Shown: positions 1 to 7,159, numbered from the stretch's first letter. The stretch: 8,571 nt of DNA from Spirochaetaceae bacterium UBA1306 (GCA_002307245.1 DBTW01000068.1:9485-18055), one strand, 5' to 3'. Numbers and translations are program-made. The notes: generated by a model not told the origin, from the sequence alone.

Positions 1-123
1 CAGGACCATTTTTAGCTTGCCATTCCCCGGGTAGGAACGGTCGTGCTGTTTTTACCTCAACTTTCTTACCTTTCTTTTTACATCCCACATTTATACATCA
101 ACTATTTTACATATCCCTAATAG

Positions 124-140
124 AGCATAGCTCATGCCAA
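124..140 (-). promoter_or_regulatory. Candidate sigma-54 (RpoN) promoter, leftward
   Basis: Read on the minus strand the site is TTGGCATGAGCTATGCT. Compared with the published sigma-54 consensus YTGGCACGrNNNTTGCW it differs at only two specified positions, and the invariant GG (138-137) and GC (126-125) are separated by exactly 10 bases as required. Transcription would begin near 112 and leave the window at its left edge. The gene just upstream, ending at 394, encodes an NtrC-type sigma-54 activator, which makes a functional site more likely. The spacing from the promoter to the dyads at 203-252 suits enhancer binding about 100-140 bases upstream of the start. The match and spacing are observed; its use in the cell is inferred. 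Confidence 0.6.
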
Positions 141-198
141 AAGATGGTGAAAATTCCAATATTCCGCCTTGGATAGAAAAATCTTCTTATACTCAAGC

Positions 199-238
199 AA
201 AAAAAAGGGCTTGTAGACGTTTGTCTACAAGCCCTTTT
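199..238 (-). terminator. Intrinsic terminator of the leftward operon
   Basis: The arms AAAAGGGCTTGTAGAC (203-218) and GTCTACAAGCCCTTTT (223-238) form a perfect 16-bp stem closed by a GTTT loop. On the minus strand the stem is followed by eight T residues (A at 199-206 on the plus strand), a strong U-tract for leftward transcription. On the plus strand only TTTT follows, so it may be weakly bidirectional. It lies about 155 bases past the stop codon of the sigma-54 response regulator and is the natural end of the five-gene operon. The inner dyad TTGTAGAC-N4-GTCTACAA also resembles a regulator binding site; see the findings. Confidence 0.85.
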
Positions 239-240
239 AT

Positions 241-252
241 CTCCCTAGGGAG
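241..252. repeat. 12-bp perfect palindrome
   Basis: CTCCCTAGGGAG is identical to its own reverse complement and follows the terminator hairpin by two bases. As RNA it could form only a 4-bp stem with a 4-base loop, so a DNA role such as a dimeric regulator operator is easier to imagine. It is about 130 bases upstream of the predicted sigma-54 transcription start, within the usual range for an enhancer site. A chance palindrome cannot be ruled out. Confidence 0.35.
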
Positions 253-393
253 CATTAATGAGAAGAACCCCTGTGCCGAATTTCCATTATATTATGAGTA
301 AAACAAAAAGGAATGAATGTAATTACTTTTTATACAATGAATATACAGGATTGTGCCAAAGCAACATGTCTGTGAGTGTTTTCACACCCCCTA

Positions 394-1830
394 CTAATCC
401 TCATCAAGCTCAGATTCGAGGTCTCGCGCACTCTTTAGCCGTTTATTTAGGGCCGTACGAGAGATACCAAGGAGATCGGCGGCAATGCCTTGGTTCCCTT
501 TTGCGCGACGCATGGCTTCCCCAATGAGCTCCTCTTGGACATTTTTGAGAGTCGGTAGCCTCTCCCAGGAGGCAAAACGGCTCAGTTCGGATCCTGCGGC
601 AAGCTTGTCGGCGGAGGGCTTAACGCTCCCACCCCGGAGTATTTTTCGCCTGAAGCTCTCGAGGCCGAGGACTCCGCCCTTCAAGCCGCTCATCGCGTCG
701 AAGACCATGGACTCGAGCTCGCGGATATTGCCCGGGAAATCGTAGGATTGGAGGAGCAGAACGAGCTCGTCGGGGATGGCCGGAACGCCTCGGCCCAGCT
801 TCTCGGCCGCTTGGCGGGCGAAGTGCGCCAGGAGGATGGGAAGGTCGCCCAGGCGCTCTCGGAGGGGTGGCAGTTGCACGAGGTGGGTCTGGAGGCGGTA
901 GAAGAGGTCGAGGCGAAAGCTGCCGGCGCTCGAGGCCGCCCGAAGATCGCGATTGGTCGCGGTGACTATGGCCGCGCTCGAGGCCTTGGGCAGGTCTGCG
1001 CCGAGGGGATAATAACGCCGGTCCTCGATGAGGCGGAGCAGCTTTACCTGCGAGAGCTGGGAGAGCTCGCCGATCTCGTCGAGGAAGAGGGTTCCCCCCT
1101 CGGCGCGCTCGATAAGGCCGCCCCGATCGGAATCGGCCCCGGTAAAGGCGCCCCGTCGGTGCCCGAAGAGACTGTCGGAGAACATCGTATCGTCCAGACC
1201 GGCGATATTGAGGCTCACCAGCGGGCCAGTGCGGCCCGAAAGGCGATGCACGGCCTGGGCCATGAGCTCCTTGCCCGTGCCCGACTCGCCGATGATCAGG
1301 ATCGGCTTGGGCGAGGCGGCGATCGTCTCGACGTAACGGAGCACGCTCAACATGCGCTCATCGGCGGTGACCATCGCCTCGAAGGCCGGGGACTCGGGCC
1401 GCTTCGCCGCGAGGAGGGTGTCCTTGAGGGCGGAGTAATCGCGCTGGAGCTCGCGGATGGACAGGGCGTGCCGGATGCTGGACGCGAGGCGGCCCGTCTC
1501 GGCCGTCTTGGGCACGTAGTCGAAGGCCCCGTGGCGCATGCAGTCGATGGCGCTGTCGAGGTCGTTTACGGCGGTGGCGACGATGACCGGGATCTCCGGA
1601 TGCCGCTCCCGTGTCTCCTCGAGCACGGTCTGGCCGGGCATGCCCGGCATGAGGAGGTCGAGGACCATGGCGGCGACGTCGTTGCCGTCGATGATCCCGG
1701 CGACATCGCGCGGGTCGCCGCAGAGGATGATGTCGCGGAAGCCCTCGAAGCGCAGGGTCCGGTCCATGCGCTTGAGGACGTCGGGGTCGTCGTCGACCAC
1801 CAGGATGCTCGCCTTACGATCTTCGCCCAT
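394..1830 (-). CDS. Sigma-54-dependent response regulator (NtrC family)
   Basis: This 478-residue protein is a phosphorylation-controlled activator of RpoN-dependent transcription. Residues 1-125 form a receiver domain with the acidic cluster D13-D15, phospho-accepting D58, T86 and K108. Residues about 149-385 form the AAA+ sigma-54 activation domain: Walker A GESGTGKE at 181-188, an intact GAFTGA loop at 227-232 that contacts sigma-54, Walker B ending in LFLDE at 248-252, the TATNRDL segment at 290-296, the arginine region around R306-R312, and PGNIRELE at 366-373. The C-terminus (about 445-466) is a Fis-type helix-turn-helix. All catalytic motifs look intact and the length is normal for the family. 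The ATG overlaps the end of the upstream kinase gene by 17 bp and has a GAGG ribosome site seven bases before it, so translation is probably coupled and the kinase is the likely partner. Two tandem TAG stops end the gene. The last ~50 codons are less G+C-rich than the rest. The target genes are unknown; a sigma-54 promoter candidate lies at 124-140. Confidence 0.95.
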   Translation of the reverse strand: MGEDRKASILVVDDDPDVLKRMDRTLRFEGFRDIILCGDPRDVAGIIDGNDVAAMVLDLLMPGMPGQTVLEETRERHPEIPVIVATAVNDLDSAIDCMRHGAFDYVPKTAETGRLASSIRHALSIRELQRDYSALKDTLLAAKRPESPAFEAMVTADERMLSVLRYVETIAASPKPILIIGESGTGKELMAQAVHRLSGRTGPLVSLNIAGLDDTMFSDSLFGHRRGAFTGADSDRGGLIERAEGGTLFLDEIGELSQLSQVKLLRLIEDRRYYPLGADLPKASSAAIVTATNRDLRAASSAGSFRLDLFYRLQTHLVQLPPLRERLGDLPILLAHFARQAAEKLGRGVPAIPDELVLLLQSYDFPGNIRELESMVFDAMSGLKGGVLGLESFRRKILRGGSVKPSADKLAAGSELSRFASWERLPTLKNVQEELIGEAMRRAKGNQGIAADLLGISRTALNKRLKSARDLESELDED

Positions 1831-4800
1831 CGCCTTCCCTCTCGCCTTCGGTCATCGCGGGCAGGACGACTCGTACCCTCGTGCCCCGGCCCTGCCTCGA
1901 GTCTATCGCGATTTCGCCTCCCGCGTCCCGCACGATCCCATGCGCCACCGACAGGCCAAGCCCCGTCCCGCCCGAGTCGCGCTTGGTCGTGAAGAAGGGC
2001 TCGAAGACCTTGTCGAGAAGGGCGGGATGGATGCCGACCCCCTCGTCCTCGCACTCGAGCACCAAGAGGCTTCGCTCGGGATCGAAACTCGTCCGGAGCG
2101 ATACCCCCGCGTCCCGAGAGGACAGGGACTGGAGCGCGTTCTCGAGGATGCTGACGGCCACCTGCGTGAGCTTCTGGAAGTTGGCGGTAGCGGGGGGCAG
2201 GCCGGCGGGCGCGTCGAGGACGAAGCGACGCGTCGATCGGCCGACCAGGGGCTGGAGCAGGCGGGCCGCGTAGGCGGCCACGGCGGAGAGGTCGACCTGC
2301 TCGGGCGGCGAGCTCGAGCTGTCGCGGGCGTAGTCCTTCAGGTCCTCGACTATCTTCTTGATCTGCAAGCCGGCGTTGTAGGTGTCGGCGAGAAGCTCGG
2401 GCAGCTCGAGCATGAGCTCCTCGATGGTCCAGCCGCCGATGCGGGCGCCCTCGGACTCGCGCATGAGCCGCTCGACGATGGGCGCGAGCTCCCTCCAGAC
2501 CTCGGAGATCACCGGCATGTTGCGGATCACGGCGTTGTTGGGCGTGTTCACCTCGTGGGCGACGCCCGCCGCGAGGACGCCCAGGGTCTTGAGCTTCTCG
2601 AGCTCGGCTATCCTGCGACGCGTCTCGAGGGCCTCCTCCATGGAGCGCTTGAGGGCGACATGGGTATCGACGCGGGCGAAGAGGAGCTCGTTCGGCGAGA
2701 GCTTGGGCAGGTAGTCGCTGGCGCCCGCGCGGAAGGCCGCCTCCACGGCCTCCGCGCTCTCGCGGTCGGTCATCACGACGATCGGCAGCTCGTCGAGGCC
2801 GCGGAGGGCGCGGATCCTCGCGCAGGCCGCGAGGCCCGGACGGTCCGGGCTGGAGGCGTCGAGGAGGACGAGGTCGAAGCGGCGGGCCTCGGCCAAGGCG
2901 ACCGCCTTGTCGGCCGAGAGGGTCGGGGCGACGGCGTAGCCGCGGCCCTCGAGATAGCGCTTGAGGGCCTCGAGGAAGACGGGATCCTCGTCGTAGGCGA
3001 GGACGAGGCCGCGCGAGGGCAGGTCGAGCGAGGACTCCGACAGGTCCGCCGCGGCCGGACGCGTCGCCTTGCCGAAACCTATATGGAAGAAGGAGACGAG
3101 GCCTCCCCTTTCCGCCGTCCTCGCCGGCAGGGGCGCGGGGAGGAGTCCGGGGAAGTCGAGGTCGAAGCGGCCGCGGCCCTCGGACCATGAATAGGAGAGG
3201 GAGCCGCCAAGGCGCTCCGCCAGCAGGCGCGCCACGAGGAGCTCGAGTCCAGGCCCCACGGCCTCGAGGTCGCCTGATCCGCCCCGGGCGAGAAAGCGCG
3301 AGAGCTGCTCGTCGGCGAGGCGGGGCGCCGAGTCGATCACTGCGAGCCTGATCCTGAGGGCCGGGGGGCCGCCCTTGGGGGCCCCTTGGGGCGGGAGGGC
3401 GGGCCAGCCCTCGATCCTCACCAGGCCCGAGGGACTGCGCTTGAGCGCGTTGGCGAAGAGGTTGTAGAGGATCTGGCCGAGGATGCGGGAGTCGGTGGCT
3501 AGCTCGACGTCCTCGACCTCCGTTTCAACCACGATATCCTTGCCCGAGGCGATGTGCGAAGCCTGGGCCGCCACGTTCTGCACGAACTGCTCGAGGGAGG
3601 CGCGCTCGGCCGAGAGGGCCAGGTCGCCGTTGCGGAGCCTGGCGTAGACGGCGATATTGGCCACGCTCCCCAGGAGACGCAAGGCCTCGGCCCGGATGAG
3701 GCCGGCGAGCCGGTCCGCCTCGGGCTTCGAGGCCCCGCCCCCGGGCAGAGTCTCGAGGGCATCGGCCAAGCCGACGATGCCATACAGGGGCGAGCGGAAC
3801 TCAAGGCTGGTCCCGATGACGAAATCTTCCTTTACATTGTTGGCCTTCTCGAGGAGCAGGATCGAGCGGCGCTGGCCCTCGTCCTTCTCTTTACGCATCG
3901 CGTCGATCGCGTCCGTGATGCCGTAGGTCAGAATGAGGATCTGCGCGAAGTCCCCCGACTGCTCGCCACGGCTCCAGAGGGGCAAGAGGGCCGGGGAGAG
4001 GATGCCCGCCAAGCCCAGGCGGGAGACGACGGCTCCCAGGAGGGCGCAGGCCCAGGAGACGAGGAAATAGCGTTCGCGCCGACCATTGCCGTCGACGACC
4101 GCGTAGACCGCGGCCGCGAGGACCAGCAGGCGCAGTCCCATGTCGAGGAATATGCCGATCTCGGTGGCGAGCCTGAGCTCGAAGAAGCCCAGCGCGACCA
4201 CGAATAGGGGCGCCCCGGCGGCGGCGGCGACGAGGGAGGCCGAAAGGAACCGGGAGCGGCGACCCATGTCGAGGAAGCGACGGGCGAATATGGCTATCCC
4301 GACGCCCATGACGCTCGAGAAGAAGGGGACGGCCCTGTTCCGCGCCCAGCCCCCGCCTATCCACCAGAAGGCGCTGGGTCTCCCGTTCCAGGAGATGACC
4401 AGGAAAAGCAGCCCAAGGAGATAGATGAGGTAATAGGCGTAAGCCCCGTCGCGGAGCGACACGGCGATCAGGAGAGTGTAGAGGAATACGGCCAGGACGA
4501 CGCCGAGCATGATCCCGATGATGACCGAGTCACGCTCGTCCGCCTTGAGATAGCGGAAGGAATCCCAAAGCGAGGCCTGGACGCTGAGCAGGCTCTCCGA
4601 GGAGAAGCGCATATAGACCGTCTTGACCTGGCCCGGCCCGATAGTCAGGCGGAAGGCATACTCGGGAGCGGAGCGGTCGCCTCCGCTCGAGCGGGCGGAT
4701 GGATCGATGGAATGGCTGTCCACGTTGCCGTCGGGATCGACGATATACACGCTGAGGCTCTCGACGCTCTTGGGCCCGGCCGCGAGGAGCCAGGTCCTCG

Positions 4801-5125
4801 ACGAAGCGACGCTGCGGACGGTGAAGCAGATCCAGATCGCCTTCGCGTCGATGAAGCCGCGGAATTCGTCAGGGAAGGAGGCCCTGAAGCTCGAGAGATC
4901 GGGCTTGAACGAGAGCCCTGAAGGCGCGTCGCGCGGACCCTCCTCGCGACAGACGAGGGCGAAGGGGAGCACGTCGATGCTCGTGGTGGAATCGCGGAGC
5001 TCGATGATGCCCATGGGAGTCACGGCGCCCCGCTCGCTCGAGGAGACGGGCAAGGGCCCAAGGGCGAGAGCGCCCGGAGGCATCAGGGCGAGGAGCAAGA
5101 CCGCCCAGGCCGCGCCGCGCCTCAT
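1814..5125 (-). CDS. 7TMR-DISM hybrid histidine kinase with two kinase modules
   Basis: This 1103-residue membrane sensor kinase begins with a signal peptide (about 1-22), then an extracytoplasmic domain of the 7TMR-DISMED2 type (about 90-190) and seven predicted membrane helices (about 200-407). The first cytoplasmic kinase module (about 430-660) is degenerate: the expected SHELRTPL box reads SLEFRSPL with Leu441 in place of His, and the G1 box is only DSAP near 598, though N559 and a G2-like stretch remain. A receiver follows (about 707-826) with D712/E713, phospho-accepting D756, T786 and K808. The last module (about 842-1095) is intact: H857 in AHEVNTP, N996 in the N box, DEGVGI at 1027-1032, FEPFF, and GTGLGLSV at 1053-1060. 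I chose the ATG at 5125 because it forms an ATGA overlap with the PHP stop, has GGAG six bases upstream, and leaves a clean signal peptide. An in-frame TTG at 5152 would add nine residues. It probably phosphorylates its own receiver and the response regulator encoded next. The ligand is unknown. Confidence 0.93.
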   Translation of the reverse strand: MRRGAAWAVLLLALMPPGALALGPLPVSSSERGAVTPMGIIELRDSTTSIDVLPFALVCREEGPRDAPSGLSFKPDLSSFRASFPDEFRGFIDAKAIWICFTVRSVASSRTWLLAAGPKSVESLSVYIVDPDGNVDSHSIDPSARSSGGDRSAPEYAFRLTIGPGQVKTVYMRFSSESLLSVQASLWDSFRYLKADERDSVIIGIMLGVVLAVFLYTLLIAVSLRDGAYAYYLIYLLGLLFLVISWNGRPSAFWWIGGGWARNRAVPFFSSVMGVGIAIFARRFLDMGRRSRFLSASLVAAAAGAPLFVVALGFFELRLATEIGIFLDMGLRLLVLAAAVYAVVDGNGRRERYFLVSWACALLGAVVSRLGLAGILSPALLPLWSRGEQSGDFAQILILTYGITDAIDAMRKEKDEGQRRSILLLEKANNVKEDFVIGTSLEFRSPLYGIVGLADALETLPGGGASKPEADRLAGLIRAEALRLLGSVANIAVYARLRNGDLALSAERASLEQFVQNVAAQASHIASGKDIVVETEVEDVELATDSRILGQILYNLFANALKRSPSGLVRIEGWPALPPQGAPKGGPPALRIRLAVIDSAPRLADEQLSRFLARGGSGDLEAVGPGLELLVARLLAERLGGSLSYSWSEGRGRFDLDFPGLLPAPLPARTAERGGLVSFFHIGFGKATRPAAADLSESSLDLPSRGLVLAYDEDPVFLEALKRYLEGRGYAVAPTLSADKAVALAEARRFDLVLLDASSPDRPGLAACARIRALRGLDELPIVVMTDRESAEAVEAAFRAGASDYLPKLSPNELLFARVDTHVALKRSMEEALETRRRIAELEKLKTLGVLAAGVAHEVNTPNNAVIRNMPVISEVWRELAPIVERLMRESEGARIGGWTIEELMLELPELLADTYNAGLQIKKIVEDLKDYARDSSSSPPEQVDLSAVAAYAARLLQPLVGRSTRRFVLDAPAGLPPATANFQKLTQVAVSILENALQSLSSRDAGVSLRTSFDPERSLLVLECEDEGVGIHPALLDKVFEPFFTTKRDSGGTGLGLSVAHGIVRDAGGEIAIDSRQGRGTRVRVVLPAMTEGEREGDGRRS

Positions 5126-5880
5126 GGCCCGCTCCGCGCCGCGGAGTCCCAAAATGGCCGCGCTCGGCCCGAGCGCAGGGCTTCGCGAAGGGTCTCGAGG
5201 AGGCTCCCCGCGGCGGACGGATCGAGCGCGCCCTCGGGCAGCTCGACCGCGAAGGGCCGCCTGGCCACGTGCTCGGGATAATGCGAGTCGGAGCCCGACA
5301 CCACGGGGAAGCCGCGGCTGAGCTCCGGGGGGAGCGGCCGCATCGCCTCCACGGCGTCATAGGGCCCGGGAGGCAGGAAGCCCAGTTGGCTCGAGACGGA
5401 GAACATCGGCCGGTCGACGTGGGCAGGGACCACGATAGCCCCCCTGTCGGCGGCCTCGGCGCAGAGCTCGTCGAAGCCGATCGAGAGGGCGGCTCCCAGG
5501 TAGTAGCCCACCAGGTCCAGGACCCCCTCGTCGGCGTCCACCACCACCTGGTCGCCGAGCTTCTCGGGATCGTAGGGTAGGTCGAGAAGGCGCCCGCGCA
5601 GCGACTCGCCGAAATCGAGGGCCTCGTCGACCGAGCCGAAGAGGCAGACGACGTGGACCTCCTCGATGCTGGAGGCCTCGATCCCGAAGAGGGGGGCAAT
5701 GCCCTCGCGCCGGCAGGCCTCGGCGAAGGCGGGGCAATTGAGGGCGGAATTATGGTCGGTGAGGGCGACGAGGTCGAGGCCGCGCTCGCGTGCGAGGCGG
5801 GCGATCAGGCTCGGCGACTCCTCGAGGGAGGCGCAGGGCGAGAGGCAGGAGTGGTTGTGCAAGTCCGCGAGGGCCCTCAC
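5122..5880 (-). CDS. PHP-domain putative metal-dependent phosphoesterase
   Basis: This 252-residue soluble protein has the set of metal ligands expected of the PHP (polymerase and histidinol phosphatase) fold: H8 and H10 in DLHNHS, D42 and H43 in TDHNS, E68, H76, H154 in PAHVDRP, and D198 and H200 in SGSDSHYPEH. The family hydrolyses phosphate esters or nucleotides using two or three metal ions; the substrate here cannot be told. The LSPC segment after the first histidines and the HVDRP and QLGFLP segments recall the PHP subtype found with DRTGG and CBS-ATPase proteins in anaerobe hydrogenase neighbourhoods, from memory rather than a search. Translation starts at a GTG that overlaps the DRTGG stop as GTGA with only a weak ribosome site, so it is probably translated by coupling. 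Its own TGA overlaps the kinase ATG. No signal peptide is seen. Confidence 0.9.
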   Translation of the reverse strand: MRALADLHNHSCLSPCASLEESPSLIARLARERGLDLVALTDHNSALNCPAFAEACRREGIAPLFGIEASSIEEVHVVCLFGSVDEALDFGESLRGRLLDLPYDPEKLGDQVVVDADEGVLDLVGYYLGAALSIGFDELCAEAADRGAIVVPAHVDRPMFSVSSQLGFLPPGPYDAVEAMRPLPPELSRGFPVVSGSDSHYPEHVARRPFAVELPEGALDPSAAGSLLETLREALRSGRARPFWDSAARSGP

Positions 5881-6212
5881 GGTCTTCGCAGGGCGGTCCA
5901 GAGCCGGCCCGAGACCTCGAAGGCGGACTCGGGGGAGAGGAGCACGGCGACCCTCTCAGCGCGCGCGGCCTCGATCATGTCGTCGGGGATGGGCCTGGAG
6001 TTGCATACGATGATCGCCGCCAGGCCCACGAGGCTCGCGACGGCCACGGCGTTTTTGTGGGCCTGTACCGTGACGAGGACGCCATCGGCCTTGGCGTTGG
6101 CCATGACGTCCGAGAGGAGGTCGGAAGAGTAGCCGGTCGATATCTCCCGGTCCTCGTAGCCGTCCTGGATCGTCTCGAGGCCGAGCGCGGAGGCGAGCTC
6201 GCTGATGCGCAT
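5877..6212 (-). CDS. Small DRTGG-domain protein
   Basis: This 111-residue cytoplasmic protein is essentially one DRTGG domain. The defining segment TGYSSDLLSDVMANA lies at about 26-40, followed by an alternating hydrophobic pattern through VQAHKNAVAVASLVG (49-63) and IIVCNSRPIPDDMIEAA (67-83), as in stand-alone DRTGG proteins. The domain also occurs linked to CBS domains and phosphotransacetylases and is assumed to bind a ligand; no reaction is known for it. The ATG is preceded by AGGAG at a 5-base distance, the best ribosome site in the operon, and lies 13 bases after the CBS-ATPase stop. The TGA overlaps the GTG start of the PHP gene. It is best seen as a signalling or scaffold partner of the CBS-ATPase and PHP proteins. 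Confidence 0.88.
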   Translation of the reverse strand: MRISELASALGLETIQDGYEDREISTGYSSDLLSDVMANAKADGVLVTVQAHKNAVAVASLVGLAAIIVCNSRPIPDDMIEAARAERVAVLLSPESAFEVSGRLWTALRRP

Positions 6213-6225
6213 GGTTGCTCCTATG

Positions 6226-7152
6226 CTAATAGAGTATAGCGACCCGGACCAGCGTGCCGCGGCCGGGGGCGGAATCGATCGAGAATTCGTCGGACACCCG
6301 CTTGGCGTTGGGCAGGCCCATGCCCGCGCCGAAGCCGAGGCTCCGGATCCACTCGGTGGCCGTGGAGAAGCCCTCGGTCATCGCCGAGGCGACGTCAGGT
6401 ATGCCCGGGCCACGGTCCTCGGCGACTATCTCGATGCGGCCGGCGCCCGCGACGAAGGACATGGTCCCGCCCTCGGAATGGATCACCTGGTTGAGCTCGA
6501 GCTCGTAGGCCGCCACGGCCGCTCGGCGCGTGACGCCCGCGTCGACGCCCAGGCCCTTCAGGGCCTTCTTGAATTCGGCGCTGGCCTTGCCCGCGTTCTC
6601 GAAGTCGAAGTGCGTGACCTGGAAGGATAGCCTCGAGAGGCCGTCGGGCGGGCGAGGGAGGCCTCCGGACGCGACCGCCGCCGCGGAGAGCCTCTCCTCG
6701 AGGCGCTCCACTTCCTTGTTCATGGCCACGAGGAGGGCGCGGATGATGTCCGAGGCGCAGACGATGCCGACCAGGCCGCCGTCGCGGTCCAGCACGGGGA
6801 AGCGCCCGTATTTATAGCGGTTGAAATACGTGGTGGCGAAGGCCAGGGGCATGTCGTCCTCGAGCGAGATGACGGCGCGGGTCATCAGCTCCCCGGCCTT
6901 CCGCCCGATCCTGCCCGAGTCCAGGGCCTCGATCACGAGGCCCATCGAGACGATGCCGACCAGGCGCCCGCCCTCCACGATGGGCACGCCCGTGATGCCG
7001 TTGTCCCGCATCCTGTACTGGACGTCGCGCATGCTCTCGGCGGGGGTGGCCGTGATGACGGGCGAGCTCATGGCGTCGCGGACCTTGAGCCGATAGATGA
7101 GTTCGAGGACCACTTGCGGCCCGGTCTCGGGGCTTATGGGAAGAGGCGGCAT
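6226..7152 (-). CDS. CBS-pair protein with RsbW-like ATPase domain
   Basis: This protein, 308 residues from the ATG at 7152, has two CBS motifs (about 24-80 and 87-142), a charged helical linker (145-158) and a C-terminal GHKL ATPase domain (about 172-308) of the anti-sigma-factor or serine-kinase type. The ATPase keeps its N box (E217-x3-N221 with H225), a G1 box DRGPGIPD at 246-253, and a glycine-rich lid GAGMGLPNAKR at 276-284. CBS pairs usually sense adenine nucleotides, so energy or nucleotide state may control the ATPase. No histidine-kinase dimerisation helix is present. The frame stays open upstream to 7284, but that part would overlap the divergent gene and lacks domain features, so the 7152 start is preferred. 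No clear ribosome site precedes it; see the promoter entry. It is the first gene of the operon. No sigma factor, STAS partner or phosphatase is encoded nearby in the window. Confidence 0.88.
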   Translation of the reverse strand: MPPLPISPETGPQVVLELIYRLKVRDAMSSPVITATPAESMRDVQYRMRDNGITGVPIVEGGRLVGIVSMGLVIEALDSGRIGRKAGELMTRAVISLEDDMPLAFATTYFNRYKYGRFPVLDRDGGLVGIVCASDIIRALLVAMNKEVERLEERLSAAAVASGGLPRPPDGLSRLSFQVTHFDFENAGKASAEFKKALKGLGVDAGVTRRAAVAAYELELNQVIHSEGGTMSFVAGAGRIEIVAEDRGPGIPDVASAMTEGFSTATEWIRSLGFGAGMGLPNAKRVSDEFSIDSAPGRGTLVRVAILY

Positions 7153-7159
7153 CTGACAT

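Larger units (their letters stand above)
1..393. other. A+T-rich intergenic region
   Basis: This stretch is plainly richer in A and T than the rest of the window and has no open frame with convincing protein features on either strand. It contains, from left to right, an imperfect hairpin at 20-40 (CCATTCC and GGAACGG arms with one mismatch), a leftward sigma-54 promoter candidate at 124-140, a strong terminator-type dyad at 199-238 and a 12-bp palindrome at 241-252. The layout fits the end of the leftward operon at 394 followed by the promoter region of another leftward gene beyond the left edge. If the promoter is used, bases 1 to about 112 would be its untranslated leader. The base composition could simply reflect a regulatory region, or a recombination boundary. 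Confidence 0.7.

Noticed and set aside
20..40. Imperfect hairpin CCATTCC/GGAACGG as a terminator
   Set aside because: It has a mismatch and the T-run lies about ten bases beyond the stem, too far for an intrinsic terminator.
329..359. Possible leftward promoter for a small RNA ending at the 199-238 terminator
   Set aside because: TTGGCA and TATAAA are 19 bases apart and the area is generally A+T-rich, so the match is not better than background. No RNA fold beyond the terminator was seen.
343..359. Second sigma-54-like site (TTGGCAC on the minus strand)
   Set aside because: The -12 GC is missing at the required 10-base spacing, so it fails the invariant part of the consensus.
1566..3188. A 540-codon leftward frame spanning the kinase-regulator junction
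   Set aside because: It is an out-of-frame shadow dominated by Arg, Pro, Gly and Ser. The two real genes are intact across the region, so no frameshift needs to be invoked.
748..3190. Long rightward open frames (748-1992 and 1538-3190) opposite the regulator and kinase genes
   Set aside because: They are antisense shadows in G+C-rich DNA, rich in Gly, Glu, Arg and Ala with no domain, while the minus-strand genes carry complete motif sets.
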